Assembly (NCBI GenBank): GCA_016793865.1
Contig: JAEULJ010000007.1
Coordinates: 558,001 to 622,000 of the forward strand
From: Altererythrobacter sp.
GTDB lineage: Bacteria > Pseudomonadota > Alphaproteobacteria > Sphingomonadales > Sphingomonadaceae
Direction: 5' to 3'
Length of the DNA stretch: 64,000 bases
Part shown: positions 52,515 through 63,940 of the stretch, in pieces
Layout of the letters: every line of letters starts with the position of its first letter
Position numbering within the stretch: the stretch's first letter is position 1
Translations under genes and position numbers: made by a program
The notes under the pieces: generated by a model
The model's input: the letters and a program-made list of their open reading frames with translations, nothing else
The model's database searches: none
What the model was told of the DNA's origin: nothing

Positions 52515-52956
52515 CGCGAACCGGCTGGCGATGCAACGGCGGGTGCGTGGGAAGTCTCGCGCGCCCGCCAATCCGCATCTGCATTGCAGCCCACCGCGCC
52601 GGGCGCACCGCACGCACGACACCCCGGCCGGTGAGGGTGTGGTTGGGAGCGGAGCCTCGCGGCTCCGCCCCCGCGGCGCATATGCGCCGCCCTGCCCCAA
52701 TCATGGCCGTCCGGGTCGCAGAAGACGGCCTTGACGGAGCAAGCTTGAACCCACGCGTTGCGGCCAGCTGCGGCCAAGGCATTACCGTGGGATATGCGGG
52801 CGCGGCACCCGTGCGAGTTCGTTGCAGAGATTCCACATAAGATAAAGGCCAGTTCGGCGTAGCGAGAGCTGCAATCGACCGACATGGCGGCCGAGCCGTT
52901 GCCTTTTCACAGAAGTGCCAGCATCTTGCGCCACGCAGCGCCAGCACGAAAAAAAG
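52515..52956. repeat. Gene-free convergent gap holding two strong palindromes
   Basis: Between the 3' ends of hsp20 and pyrG I find no credible gene. Two structures stand together: GCGGAGCC-TCGC-GGCTCCGC (52649-52668), a perfect 8-bp stem with a tetraloop, and the perfect 18-base palindrome GCGGCGCATATGCGCCGC (52673-52690). Both could end transcription from either side. On the pyrG strand the stop is followed almost at once by a run of seven T, opposite the A-run at 52949-52955. The part from 52790 to 52900 is less GC-rich and unexplained. Confidence 0.5.
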
Positions 52957-54591
<1,635 letters not shown>

Positions 54592-54744
54592 GGGAGTCGG
54601 GCCTTAAGGGTGGGAGCGGATTCGGCGCAAGTGCCAATGCGGCGGGGCGAGGCTGCGAAACGCGCAATCCCCAGCGTTGAACCAGGCGGGGGACCGCCAG
54701 CTCTCGCCCACCCCTACGCAGAAGCGCGGTTGCGCGCCGCGCGA

Positions 54745-55152
54745 TCAGTTCGCCGGAGTGGCCAGCGGATCGGGTGCCGTTGCCGGACCAGCAGCGGGGG
54801 CGGTAGCGGACCCCGCGGCCGCAGGGGCGGAAGCCGGCGCCGCGGCCGGCGCTGTGCCGGCGAGCGGATCGGCGGGTGCCGCGGGAGCGCTGGTGCGCTC
54901 CAGCGTCGTCTCGAGCGCGCCGGTATCGGTTTCCGCCACCGCCAGCGCGGCGAGGAGGATCGACAGCGCCACGAACAGCACGGCCAGCCACTTGGTCGCC
55001 CTGGTAAGGAAATCGGCCGCGCCGCGCGCGCTCAGCATCCCTGTCGGGCTGCCGCCGATGCCCAGTCCCCCGCCTTCGGAGCGCTGCATCAGGATCACGC
55101 CGACGAGCGCGGCGGCGACCAGCGCCTGGATGACGGTGATGAAAAGATACAT
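54745..55152 (-). CDS. secG: Preprotein translocase subunit SecG
   Basis: Accessory membrane subunit of the SecYEG channel. The 135-residue product has two membrane helices (about residues 3-22 and 53-72) with the conserved RSEGGGLGIGGSPTG loop between them, and then an Ala/Pro-rich tail of about 50 residues, longer than in E. coli but common in this group. It lies between tpiA and pyrG on the same strand, the usual arrangement. Confidence 0.93.
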   Translation of the reverse strand: MYLFITVIQALVAAALVGVILMQRSEGGGLGIGGSPTGMLSARGAADFLTRATKWLAVLFVALSILLAALAVAETDTGALETTLERTSAPAAPADPLAGTAPAAAPASAPAAAGSATAPAAGPATAPDPLATPAN

Positions 55153-55225
55153 GGGCGTGGGTGTCCGTGGATGGTTCGGGGCTATCTAGGGACGGCGGGG
55201 CCGTCGGGCAAGGTGGCGGGCGAGG

Positions 55226-55987
55226 TCAGGCCGCGTCGTCGTCGATGGCGGCGTGGACGATGCCCAGGAAGCTCTCCGCCGACAGGCTCGCCCCGCCGAC
55301 CAGCGCTCCATCGACATCCGCGAGCGCCAGAATCTCCCGCGCATTCTCGGGCTTGACCGAACCGCCGTAAAGGATCCGCACCTGGGCTGCGGCCTGGGTG
55401 CCGAAGCTGTCCTTCACCAGCCGCCGGATCGCGCCGTGCATGGCGGCGATATCCTCCAGCCCGGCGCTGCGCCCGGTGCCGATGGCCCAGATCGGCTCAT
55501 AGGCGATCGTGAGCCGCTCCCCTGCATCCACCACCTTCGCAAAGGCGTGGCGCAGCTGTCCGAGCACGAATTCTTCCGCGCGCCCGGAATCGCGGGTCTC
55601 AAGGCTCTCGCCGCAGCACAGCACGATTCGCAGGCCGGCGCCGAGCGCGGCCTCGATCTTGGCCGCCACGAGCGCATCATCCTCGCCGTGACCCTCGCGC
55701 CGCTCCGAATGGCCCAGAATGACGAACTTCGCGCCGGCATCGGCGATCATCGCGGCCGAGATGTCGCCAGTGTAGGCGCCATCCTTCGCCGGGTGGCAAT
55801 CCTGGGCGCCCACGCCGATCTGCTCGACCTCGCGGTGCACGGCGTGAATCAGGGTGAACGGCGGAGCCAGCGCGACCTCCACCTTCATCTGGCGCTGCGC
55901 GGCACGGTCGATCGCGCGCGCCTCGGGCAACATCGCGCGGGTGCCGTTCATCTTCCAGTTGCCGACGATAAAGGGCCTCTCGGCCAT
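55226..55987 (-). CDS. tpiA: Triose-phosphate isomerase
   Basis: Interconverts dihydroxyacetone phosphate and glyceraldehyde 3-phosphate. The 253-residue product has the catalytic residues in order: Lys12 in VGNWKMNG, His in ILGHSERR and Glu in YEPIWAIGTG, and the phosphate loop LYGGSVKPEN. Start ATG 55987 gives the usual N-terminus. It diverges from ppiD across 182 bases that must hold both promoters. Confidence 0.97.
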   Translation of the reverse strand: MAERPFIVGNWKMNGTRAMLPEARAIDRAAQRQMKVEVALAPPFTLIHAVHREVEQIGVGAQDCHPAKDGAYTGDISAAMIADAGAKFVILGHSERREGHGEDDALVAAKIEAALGAGLRIVLCCGESLETRDSGRAEEFVLGQLRHAFAKVVDAGERLTIAYEPIWAIGTGRSAGLEDIAAMHGAIRRLVKDSFGTQAAAQVRILYGGSVKPENAREILALADVDGALVGGASLSAESFLGIVHAAIDDDAA

Positions 55988-56169
55988 GATCCGCACGATC
56001 CTTCGGGATTGGGCAGCGCGGGGGGCGCCGGCCGGGGGGCGCTCGCTAGCCGAGCCGCAAGCGAAGGTCAAAACCCTTCGGTGGCTGTTGCCGCCATGTG
56101 ATCGGCCCGATATGGCGCAGCCGCAACACCTGCGCCAGCGCGCGCCATTCCCCAGGGTCTGTCACCGCA

Positions 56170-58104
56170 ATGCTTAAGTTTTTCCGCAACCTCTTCAAGA
56201 CCAAGATCGGCCTGCTGATCACCTTCGGCTTCCTGGCCCTGATCGCGCTCGCCTTCGCCACCGCCGATGTGGCCAATGTGGGCACCTTCGGCGGCGTGGC
56301 CGGGGGCGACCGGGTTGCGGTGGTCGGAAACACGAAGCTGTCCACGTCCGAGCTTTCCCGCGCCGCCAGCCAGGCGCTTGACCGCGCGCAACAGCAGGAT
56401 CCCACCCTTTCGATGCAGGCGTTCATCGCCCAGGGCGGTCTCGAGCGGGTTCTTGAACAGATCATCGATCGCGCCGCGATCGCCGCCTACGCCAGCAATC
56501 ACGGCTTCCGCGCCGGTGACAATCTGATCAACAGCGAAATTCGCCAGATCGGCGCATTCCGCGGCCCGGACGGCAATTTCAGCGCCGATCTCTACAAGAA
56601 CGCCCTCGCCGCGCAGGGCCTCAACGACAAGATCGTGCGCGACGATCTTCGCCAGGGGCTGCTCGCCCAGCTCCTGCTCGAGCCAGCCGCCATCGGCGTG
56701 CGCTATCCCGCCGCCGTCGCCAACCGCTACGCGATGCTGTTCAAGGAACGGCGCGTTGGCGAGCTCGCATTCCTCCCCTCGTCCGCCTTCGCACCTGCCG
56801 GGGAGCCGAGCGCGGCCGCGCTGGAGAGCTATTATCAATCGGCCCGCGCGCGTTTCATCCGGCCGGAGCGGCGCGAGCTTCGTTATGCCGAATTCGGCGC
56901 GGAAGCGGTGGCGGGGCGGATCGCACCGACCCCCGCGCAGGTGGCCGAGCGCTACAAGCGCGACGCCGCGCAATTCGCCGAGCGCGAGACGCGCAGCTTC
57001 GCGCAGCTCATCGTCCCCACCCAGCAGGCCGCGCAGGCGATCGCCCAGCGCGTGGCAGGCGGCACCTCGCTGGAAGCCGCCGCCACGGCCGCCGGGCTCA
57101 AGAGCTCGTCCGTCGCCACGGTGGAACGCGCCGCCCTCACGACACAGAGCTCGGCGGCAGTCGCCACGGCCTATTTCGCCGCTGCCCGGGGCGCCCTCAC
57201 CACCCCCGCGCGCAGCCCCCTTGGCTGGCACATCGCGCGGGTGGAATCGGTCACGCGCATAGCGGGCCGCTCGCTGGCGGAGGCCACGCCCGCCATCACC
57301 GAGACGCTCACCGACGAGAACCGCACCCGCGCCCTCGCCGATCTGTCCGCCGAGATAGAGCAGCAGCTCGACGATGGCGCCACCCTTCCCGAGGTCGCGC
57401 GGACGCTGAAGCTGACCGTCAGCAGCACAAGCCCGCTGATCGCCACAGGCCAGGGTTACGAGGGCGCGGCCTCGGCGCCCTCCGCCCTCACTCCCGTGCT
57501 CGCCACCGCCTTCCAGATGGAGGAGAGCGCGCCGCAGATCGCGCAGATTCCGCAGACCGACCGCTTCGTGATCTTCGAGGTGGCGCGCGTCACCCCCTCG
57601 GCCGCGGCACCGCTGGCGGAAATCCGGCCCGACGTGGTAACCGCGTGGCGCCAGGCCCAGGGCGCGGCGGCCGCCCGCGCCGCCGCCGACCGGGTGCTCG
57701 CCCGCCTCAAGAGCGGCGGCACGCTCGCCGCCGCTCTCGCCGCGGAGAAGGGCGGCCTGCCCGCGCCCGATGCGATAAACCTCTCGCGCGAGGAACTCGC
57801 CGCCAGCCGCGAACGCGTCGCGCCGCCGCTCGCACTGATGTTCTCGATGGCTCAGGGCACTGCCAAGCGCCTCGCCGCGCCGGGTGACGGCGGCTGGTAT
57901 GTGGTCGATCTCGACCGCATCGAGCTCGGGACGTTGGCACCAGGCGATCCGCTGGCGCTGCAGGCGCGACAGGAACTCGCGACTACCCTTGCCGCCGAGC
58001 TGACGCAGCAGGCCGTCGCCGCCATCCGCAAGGAGGTGGGGGTCGAGATAAACCGCACCGCGGTCGATGCGGTGCGCAAGCAGCTCGTCGGCGGCGGCAA
58101 CTGA
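56170..58104 (+). CDS. ppiD: PpiD/SurA-type periplasmic folding protein
   Basis: Membrane-anchored chaperone at the Sec exit. The 644-residue product has a short cytoplasmic start, one membrane helix (about residues 14-32), a SurA-N-like chaperone region (about 50-240), and a parvulin-like domain around residues 260-365 (SFAQLIVPTQQAAQAIAQRVAGGTSLEAA), followed by a second similar part. ATG 56170 begins MLKFFRNLFKTKIG. trpE follows directly, a frequent pairing in alphaproteobacteria. Confidence 0.9.
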   Translation: MLKFFRNLFKTKIGLLITFGFLALIALAFATADVANVGTFGGVAGGDRVAVVGNTKLSTSELSRAASQALDRAQQQDPTLSMQAFIAQGGLERVLEQIIDRAAIAAYASNHGFRAGDNLINSEIRQIGAFRGPDGNFSADLYKNALAAQGLNDKIVRDDLRQGLLAQLLLEPAAIGVRYPAAVANRYAMLFKERRVGELAFLPSSAFAPAGEPSAAALESYYQSARARFIRPERRELRYAEFGAEAVAGRIAPTPAQVAERYKRDAAQFAERETRSFAQLIVPTQQAAQAIAQRVAGGTSLEAAATAAGLKSSSVATVERAALTTQSSAAVATAYFAAARGALTTPARSPLGWHIARVESVTRIAGRSLAEATPAITETLTDENRTRALADLSAEIEQQLDDGATLPEVARTLKLTVSSTSPLIATGQGYEGAASAPSALTPVLATAFQMEESAPQIAQIPQTDRFVIFEVARVTPSAAAPLAEIRPDVVTAWRQAQGAAAARAAADRVLARLKSGGTLAAALAAEKGGLPAPDAINLSREELAASRERVAPPLALMFSMAQGTAKRLAAPGDGGWYVVDLDRIELGTLAPGDPLALQARQELATTLAAELTQQAVAAIRKEVGVEINRTAVDAVRKQLVGGGN

Positions 58105-58114
58105 GGAGGCCACG

Positions 58115-59644
58115 CTGAGCCTTCCCGAAGGCGCCGATGCCGCACGCGCGGCGCTCGCGACGGGCGGCAACGCGCTCGTGTGGCGCCGGCTGGTGGCCGA
58201 CACCCTGACCCCCGTGGGCGCGGCGCTGCGGCTGATCGAGCCGGGGCGGGGCGATTTCCTGCTCGAATCGGTCGAAGGCGGGGCGGTTCGGGGGCGCTAC
58301 AGCCTGCTCGGCCTCGATCCCGACCTGCTGTTCCGCGCCGAGGGTGCCCGCGCCGAACGCAATCCCCGCTGGCAGAGCGACCGCGCGGCCTTCGCCCCGG
58401 TCGACGGCGACCCGCTGGCCGCCCTGCGCGCCCTGCTGGCGGAATGCCGGATCGCGGTGCCGGACGGCCTCCCGCCTGCTCTCGCCTGCGTGGTCGGATA
58501 TTTCGCCTATGAGACGCTGGGGCTGGTCGAGGCCGTGCCCCGGCCCGCCGCGCCCGGCATCGGTCTGCCCGACATATTGTTCGTTCGCCCCACGCTGCTG
58601 CTGGTCTTCGACAGCCTGGGGGAAGAGCTGTTCTGCATTGCCCCGCTGTGGCGCGGCGACCGCGCCGGAAGCGATGCCGGCGATCACGAACGCGCCATCG
58701 CGGATGCGGCCGAGCGTATCGATGCCGCGCTGGCGCGGCTCGCCGGCCCCGAACCCGTGGCACAGGGCTTCGCCGGACAGCTTCCCGAAGCCGCGCTCAC
58801 GCCGGAGCTCGCAGGCGATGACTATCGCGCGATGGTGCTGAAGGCGAAGGACTACATCGCCGCCGGCGACATCTTCCAGGTGGTGCTGGCGCAGCGCTTC
58901 ACCTGCCCCTTCCCGCTCCCGCCGCTGGCGCTCTACAGGGCGCTGAGGCGGGTCAACCCCTCGCCCTTCCTCTATTTCCTCGACCTGCCCGGCTTCGCGG
59001 TGGTGGGCTCAAGTCCCGAGATCCTCGTCAGGGTGCGCGATGGCGAGGTGACGGTGCGGCCGATCGCCGGCACCAGCCCTCGCGGGGGCAATGCCGCCGA
59101 GGATGAGCAGCGCGCGCGCCTGCTTCTGGCGGACCCGAAGGAACGCGCCGAGCATCTGATGCTGCTCGATCTGGGTCGCAACGATGTCGGCCGGGTCGCG
59201 GCAAGGGGCAGCGTGGCGGTCACCGACAGCTTCACCATCGAGCGTTACAGCCACGTCATGCACATCGTCAGCCAGGTGACCGGGCGGCTCGATCCGGCGC
59301 GCGATGCGGTCGATGCCCTGTTCGCGGGCTTCCCCGCCGGCACCGTCAGCGGGGCGCCCAAGATCCGCGCCTGTGAGATCGTGGCCGAGCTGGAGCCGGA
59401 GGCGCGCGGCGCCTACGCCGGCGGGGTCGGCTATTTCGCGCCCGACGGATCGATCGACAGCTGCATCGTGCTCAGGACCGCCGTGGTCAAGGACGGGGTG
59501 ATGCACGTCCAGGCGGGCGCGGGCATCGTGGCCGACAGCGACCCGGCGGGGGAACAGCGCGAGTGCGAAGCCAAGGCGGGCGCGCTGCGCGCCGCCGCCG
59601 CGGAGGCCTTCCGCATCGCAGGCGAGGCACTATACGGGCAGTGA
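58115..59644 (+). CDS. trpE: Anthranilate synthase component I
   Basis: Converts chorismate to anthranilate with TrpG. The 509-residue product has the TrpE N-terminal domain and the C-terminal chorismate-binding domain with NPSPFLYFLDLPGF, SSPEILVRV, RPIAGTSPRG and AGTVSGAPKIRA. No ATG, GTG or TTG lies at the expected N-terminus: a perfect AGGAGG (58104-58109) is five bases before a CTG at 58115 that starts LSLPEGADAARAAL. I take this CTG as the start. An ATG at 58067 inside ppiD is the alternative and would add 16 Ser/Ala-rich residues. Confidence 0.93.
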   Translation: MSLPEGADAARAALATGGNALVWRRLVADTLTPVGAALRLIEPGRGDFLLESVEGGAVRGRYSLLGLDPDLLFRAEGARAERNPRWQSDRAAFAPVDGDPLAALRALLAECRIAVPDGLPPALACVVGYFAYETLGLVEAVPRPAAPGIGLPDILFVRPTLLLVFDSLGEELFCIAPLWRGDRAGSDAGDHERAIADAAERIDAALARLAGPEPVAQGFAGQLPEAALTPELAGDDYRAMVLKAKDYIAAGDIFQVVLAQRFTCPFPLPPLALYRALRRVNPSPFLYFLDLPGFAVVGSSPEILVRVRDGEVTVRPIAGTSPRGGNAAEDEQRARLLLADPKERAEHLMLLDLGRNDVGRVAARGSVAVTDSFTIERYSHVMHIVSQVTGRLDPARDAVDALFAGFPAGTVSGAPKIRACEIVAELEPEARGAYAGGVGYFAPDGSIDSCIVLRTAVVKDGVMHVQAGAGIVADSDPAGEQRECEAKAGALRAAAAEAFRIAGEALYGQ

Positions 59645-60477
59645 TGCGAAAAACGATACTCCTCGCCGCAACGATTCCGCTCACCGCTTGCCAGCCCCCC
59701 GAGGCGGGCGAGCCCGTCGGGCGGGTTCAGGTCAGCGGCACGCCGGCCCCTTCCGCCACGCCCACCCCCGCGCCCACCATCGCCAGCCAGGTGGAAAGCG
59801 CTTGCCGCTCCGTGATCTTCGAAAACACCCCGTTGACGGACTGCATCGCCACGCCGGAACGCCACCGCATCGGCACCGCGCTTGCCGGGCCGGACGGTAA
59901 TTTCGCCAGTCTTTCCGCCTTCGCGACCAGCCGCGACCGCAAGACCATCGCTTTCGCGGTCAACGCCGGAATGTTCGACAAGGAAGGCCAGCCGGTCGGC
60001 TATTTCGTGGAACGCGGGCAGCGCCGCAAGGAGCTCAACACCGCCGATGGCGAGGGCAATTTCCACATGAAGCCCAACGGCGTGTTCTTCGGCACCGGGG
60101 ACAGCTGGGAAATCCGCACCGCCGAGGATTTCAAGGCCAATGTCAGCCAGCGGCCCGACTTCGGCACGCAGTCCGGCCCGATGCTGGTGGTGAATGGCAA
60201 GCTCCATCCCGAAATCACGCAGGACGGCGCCAGCCGCACCATCCGCAACGCCGTGGGCATCGACGCGCAGGGCCGCGCGCATTTCGTCATTTCCAGCGCT
60301 CCGATATCCTTCGGCAAGCTCGCGCGCTTCTACCGCGACGAGCTCAAGGTGAAGAACGCCCTCTATCTCGACGGCAGCGTCTCGCAGCTCTGGAACCCGG
60401 CGACCGAGCGGATCGACGCGGGCGCACCGATCGGCCCGATCCTGGTTGTCGAACGCAAGGTGCCGGATGACGAATAA
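59644..60477 (+). CDS. Lipoprotein of the phosphodiester glycosidase (NAGPA-like) family
   Basis: The 277-residue product has a lipoprotein signal with the lipobox LTAC (Cys19), a Pro/Thr-rich linker, and a domain of the phosphodiester-glycosidase/NAGPA type: AFAVNAGMFDKEGQPVGYFVE, KPNGVFFGT, FGTQSGPMLVVNGKL, IRNAVGIDAQG and NALYLDGSVSQLW. Probably cell-wall or exopolysaccharide related. The ATG overlaps the trpE stop by one base, so it is embedded in the trp cluster although no link to tryptophan is known. Confidence 0.82.
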   Translation: MRKTILLAATIPLTACQPPEAGEPVGRVQVSGTPAPSATPTPAPTIASQVESACRSVIFENTPLTDCIATPERHRIGTALAGPDGNFASLSAFATSRDRKTIAFAVNAGMFDKEGQPVGYFVERGQRRKELNTADGEGNFHMKPNGVFFGTGDSWEIRTAEDFKANVSQRPDFGTQSGPMLVVNGKLHPEITQDGASRTIRNAVGIDAQGRAHFVISSAPISFGKLARFYRDELKVKNALYLDGSVSQLWNPATERIDAGAPIGPILVVERKVPDDE

Positions 60478-61453
60478 TCCGGCGGGCGATCCCGGCGGCG
60501 CGCCGCGCCGCACGCTCTATCCCGCGATCGAGCCCTACGAGACCGGCTTCCTCGATGTCGGCGAGGGCCATTCGCTCTATTTCGAGCGCGTCGGCACGCC
60601 CGGCGCCAAGCCGGCGGTGTTCCTCCACGGCGGGCCGGGCGGCGGCATGAGCGCGAACCATCGCCGCCAGTGGGATCCGGCGCGCTATGACGTGCTGCTG
60701 TTCGACCAGCGCGGCTGCGGCCGATCGCTGCCCTTCGCCGAGATCGAGCGCAACGACACCTGGCGCATCGTGGCCGATATCGAGCGGCTGCGGGAAATGT
60801 GCGGCCATGCCGCCTGGCAGGTGTTCGGCGGAAGCTGGGGCGCGACCCTGGCGCTCGCCTATGCCCAGGCGCATCCCGAACGCGCCACCGAGCTGGTGCT
60901 GCGCGGCGTGTTCCTCGCCCGCGAGACCGAGAAGCGCTGGCTCTACGGCTATGGCGCCAGCGAGATCATGGCCGAGCGGTGGGACAGCTTCAGCGGGCTG
61001 ATCCCCGAGAGCGAGCGCGGCGATCTGGTCGCCGCCTACTACCGCCGCCTCACCAGCGAGGACGAAGCCACGCGCCTTGCCGCCGCGCGCGAGTGGTCGC
61101 TGTGGGAGGGGAGCGTGGCCACCCTGCTGCCCGATCCGGCGCTGATGGACGCCTTCGCCGATCCGGCCAAGGCGGTGCCTTTCGCCCGCATCTGCGCGCG
61201 CTTCTTCCTCGAGGATTTCTTCCTCGAGGAAGCGCAGCTCCTGCGCGATATCGGCCGCATCCGCCACATCCCCGGCATCATCGTGCAGGGCCGGCACGAC
61301 GTCTGCTGCCCGCCCACCTCCGCCTGGGCGCTCAGGAAGGCCTGGCCCGAGGCCGAGCTGTGGATGATCCCCGACGCCGGCCACGCCGCCAGCGAGCCGG
61401 GCATCGTGGACGGGCTGGTGCGCGCCACCGATTCCTTCGCGGACCGAGCATGA
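60467..61453 (+). CDS. pip: Proline iminopeptidase
   Basis: Alpha/beta hydrolase that removes N-terminal proline. The 328-residue product has the oxyanion motif [16 protein letters not shown], the nucleophile elbow [13 protein letters not shown], and a late Asp (QGRHDVCCP) and His (DAGHAASEP) in the right order for family S33. ATG 60467 overlaps the previous stop by 11 bases. Its stop overlaps trpG (ATGA), so it is translated within the trp run. Confidence 0.92.
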   Translation: MTNNPAGDPGGAPRRTLYPAIEPYETGFLDVGEGHSLYFERVGTPGAKPAVFLHGGPGGGMSANHRRQWDPARYDVLLFDQRGCGRSLPFAEIERNDTWRIVADIERLREMCGHAAWQVFGGSWGATLALAYAQAHPERATELVLRGVFLARETEKRWLYGYGASEIMAERWDSFSGLIPESERGDLVAAYYRRLTSEDEATRLAAAREWSLWEGSVATLLPDPALMDAFADPAKAVPFARICARFFLEDFFLEEAQLLRDIGRIRHIPGIIVQGRHDVCCPPTSAWALRKAWPEAELWMIPDAGHAASEPGIVDGLVRATDSFADRA

Positions 61454-62052
61454 TCCTCGTCATCGACAACTACGACAGCTTCACCTTCAACCTGGTCCAC
61501 TACCTGATGGAGCTGGGGGCCGAGGTGCGGGTGGAGCGCAATGATGCGATCTCTGCCGCGCAGGCGGTGGCCAGCGGGGCCGCGGGAGTGCTGATCTCGC
61601 CCGGCCCCTGCACGCCGAACGAGGCCGGGATCAGCCTCGAAATGGTCTCAGCTTGTGCCGACAAGCACCTGCCTTTGCTTGGAGTTTGCCTGGGCCACCA
61701 GGCGATCGGCCAGCATTTCGGCGGACAGGTCGTGCGTGGTGGGCTGATGCACGGCAAGACCAGCCCGGTGGAGCATGACGGCACGGGCGTCTTCGCCGGC
61801 CTCCCCAGCCCCTTCATCGCCACGCGCTATCACTCGCTGGTGGTGGAGGATATTCCCGCCAGCCTGGCCGTCAACGCGACCAGCGCCACCCCCGGGCTCG
61901 ACGGCACGGCGGTGATGGGGCTGCGCCATCGCGAGTTGCCCATCCACGGCGTCCAGTTCCATCCCGAGAGCATCGCCACCGAGCACGGCCATGCGCTGCT
62001 CGCCAATTTCCTGCGCGTCTGCGGCCTCCCCGTGGCGGAGCGTACGGCATGA
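61450..62052 (+). CDS. trpG: Anthranilate synthase component II (glutamine amidotransferase)
   Basis: Supplies ammonia from glutamine to TrpE. The 200-residue product has [14 protein letters not shown] at the start, the nucleophile Cys in [11 protein letters not shown], and [15 protein letters not shown] with His-Glu of the triad. It could also serve p-aminobenzoate synthesis as PabA. It overlaps pip and trpD by four bases each (ATGA). A short region near 61640-61694 has atypical codons. Confidence 0.96.
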   Translation: MILVIDNYDSFTFNLVHYLMELGAEVRVERNDAISAAQAVASGAAGVLISPGPCTPNEAGISLEMVSACADKHLPLLGVCLGHQAIGQHFGGQVVRGGLMHGKTSPVEHDGTGVFAGLPSPFIATRYHSLVVEDIPASLAVNATSATPGLDGTAVMGLRHRELPIHGVQFHPESIATEHGHALLANFLRVCGLPVAERTA

Positions 62053-63041
62053 GAGCGCTGCCAGGCCCCGAGGCCCATCTGAGCGAGGCCGAGGCGCGCG
62101 AGGTCTTCGGCTGGATTCTCGATGGTGACGTCGCCGACGACGAGATCGCGCGCTTCCTGGTCGCCCTGTCGGATCGCGGGGAGACGGCGGAGGAGATCGC
62201 CGGAGCAGCGCGGGCGCTGCGGACGCGGCTGATCCCGGTCGCCGCCCCGCCGGGCGCGGTCGATTGCTGCGGCACCGGGGGCGACGGGCACCACACGCTC
62301 AACGTCTCCACCGCGGTCAGCCTGGTGGTGGCCGCCTGCGGGGTGCCGGTCGCCAAGCACGGCAACCGCGCCGCGAGCAGCAAGGCGGGCGCGGCGGACA
62401 CGCTGGAGCAGCTCGGCCTGGACATGGAATCGGCGGGAAGAACCGCCGAGAAGACATTGGCGGAACTGGGAATCTGCTTCCTTTTCGCGAAGAACCATCA
62501 CCCCGCGATGGCGCGCATCCAGCCGATCCGCCAGCGGCTGGGTGTTCGCACCATCTTCAACCTGATGGGGCCGCTGTCCAATCCCGCGCGGGTCGAGCGC
62601 CAGCTTATCGGCATCGCGCGTCCTGCCTATGTGCCGATCTATGCCGCCGCCAAGGCCCGGCTGGGCACCGCGCTGACCTTCATCGTCTCCGGCGACGAGG
62701 GGATCGACGAACTTAGCCTGGCCGGCGGCAACGAGCTGGCGGCGGTCGAGAGCCATGATTTCGAGATGCGCCGGATCAACGGCGACCAGGCGGGGCTCGA
62801 TCATGCCCCGATCGATGCGATCCGCGGCGGCGATGCGGCGCATAACGCGCGCGAGCTGGCAGCGCTGCTGTCGGGCACGCCGGGAGCCTATCGCGACGCG
62901 GTGCGCTTCAACGCCGCAGGGACGCTGATCGTGGCGGGCCGAACGGCCGATTGGGCCGAAGGGGCGGCGATGGCAGCCGAAGCGATCGATTCGGGCCGCG
63001 CGCGGCAGTTGCTCTCCGACTGGATCGCGATGGCGCGATGA
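62049..63041 (+). CDS. trpD: Anthranilate phosphoribosyltransferase
   Basis: Joins anthranilate to PRPP. The 330-residue product has [16 protein letters not shown] (PRPP/Mg loop), [18 protein letters not shown] (anthranilate and phosphate binding) and [19 protein letters not shown]. It overlaps trpG and trpC by four bases each, so trpGDC is tightly coupled. Confidence 0.97.
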   Translation: MRALPGPEAHLSEAEAREVFGWILDGDVADDEIARFLVALSDRGETAEEIAGAARALRTRLIPVAAPPGAVDCCGTGGDGHHTLNVSTAVSLVVAACGVPVAKHGNRAASSKAGAADTLEQLGLDMESAGRTAEKTLAELGICFLFAKNHHPAMARIQPIRQRLGVRTIFNLMGPLSNPARVERQLIGIARPAYVPIYAAAKARLGTALTFIVSGDEGIDELSLAGGNELAAVESHDFEMRRINGDQAGLDHAPIDAIRGGDAAHNARELAALLSGTPGAYRDAVRFNAAGTLIVAGRTADWAEGAAMAAEAIDSGRARQLLSDWIAMAR

Positions 63042-63826
63042 ACAGGCTCGAGGAAATCTGCGCCACCAAACGCGAGGAAGTGGCCGCCCGCAAGCGCCTG
63101 CATTCGCTGGGCGATCTGGAAGCGGCGGCGCGGCTTCAGGCGGCACCGCGCGGCTTCCGCGCGGCGCTGGAACGGGCTGAGGCGGGGGGCGGCTTCGGCC
63201 TGATCGCGGAGATCAAGCGCGCCTCGCCCTCAAAGGGCCTGATCCGCGAGGATTTCCGCCCGGCGGACCATGCCCGCGCCTATGCCGCCGGCGGTGCGGC
63301 CTGCCTCTCGGTGCTGACCGACGCACCCTATTTCCAAGGGCACGAGGATTATCTGGTCGCCGCCCGCGCCGCCTGCGACCTGCCGGTGCTACGCAAGGAT
63401 TTCATGGTCGATCCGTGGCAGGTGGCGGAAGCTCGCGCGATCGGCGCCGATGCGATCCTCATCATCGTGGCCGCGCTGGGCGACGATGCGATGGCCGAGA
63501 TCGAGGCCGCCGCGATCGAGCATGGCATGGATGTGCTGGTCGAGGTTCACGACGCGGAGGAAATGGCCCGCGCGGCGCGGCTCCAGTCGCGGCTCATCGG
63601 GGTGAACAATCGCAATCTCAAGAGTTTCCAGACCGATCTTGAGACGACATCTCAACTCGCACCGCTCGCCCCGGAGGGCGCGCTTCTGGTCGGCGAGAGC
63701 GGCATCGCCAGCAATGCGGATTGCCAGCGCTTGGCGCGCGTCGGGGTAAACAGCTTCCTGGTAGGCGAGAGCCTGATGCGCCAATCCGATGTGGAGGCCG
63801 CCACCCGCGCGCTGCTGCACGGATAA
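63038..63826 (+). CDS. trpC: Indole-3-glycerol-phosphate synthase
   Basis: Ring closure to indole-glycerol phosphate. The 262-residue product is a single TIM barrel with [10 protein letters not shown] (catalytic Lys), [30 protein letters not shown] and LVGESGIAS. It is a stand-alone enzyme, not fused to TrpF. ATG 63038 overlaps the trpD stop. It is followed by a terminator. Confidence 0.97.
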   Translation: MNRLEEICATKREEVAARKRLHSLGDLEAAARLQAAPRGFRAALERAEAGGGFGLIAEIKRASPSKGLIREDFRPADHARAYAAGGAACLSVLTDAPYFQGHEDYLVAARAACDLPVLRKDFMVDPWQVAEARAIGADAILIIVAALGDDAMAEIEAAAIEHGMDVLVEVHDAEEMARAARLQSRLIGVNNRNLKSFQTDLETTSQLAPLAPEGALLVGESGIASNADCQRLARVGVNSFLVGESLMRQSDVEAATRALLHG

Positions 63827-63902
63827 CTTTCCTACACCCCGGCGGCTATGCGATAATGGCCGGATGGCCCTCGCCCGCACCCCTCACGCTCCCACCCCCC
63901 AG

Positions 63903-63940
63903 CGCTCCCCCGCGAACCCGCGCGCGGAGCGGATTTTTTT
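63903..63940 (+). terminator. Rho-independent terminator after trpC
   Basis: CGCTCC (63903-63908) pairs with GGAGCG (63926-63931), with CGCG/CGCG inside, and seven T follow (63934-63940). It ends the trp run 76 bases after the trpC stop. Confidence 0.8.

Noticed and set aside
52399..52947. Minus-strand ORF in the hsp20/pyrG gap
   Set aside because: Arg/Pro/Cys-rich translation with no SD, overlapping hsp20; its openness follows from GC content.
56068..58203. A 711-codon open frame antisense to ppiD
   Set aside because: Shadow of ppiD codon bias; Gly/Arg-rich with no domain.
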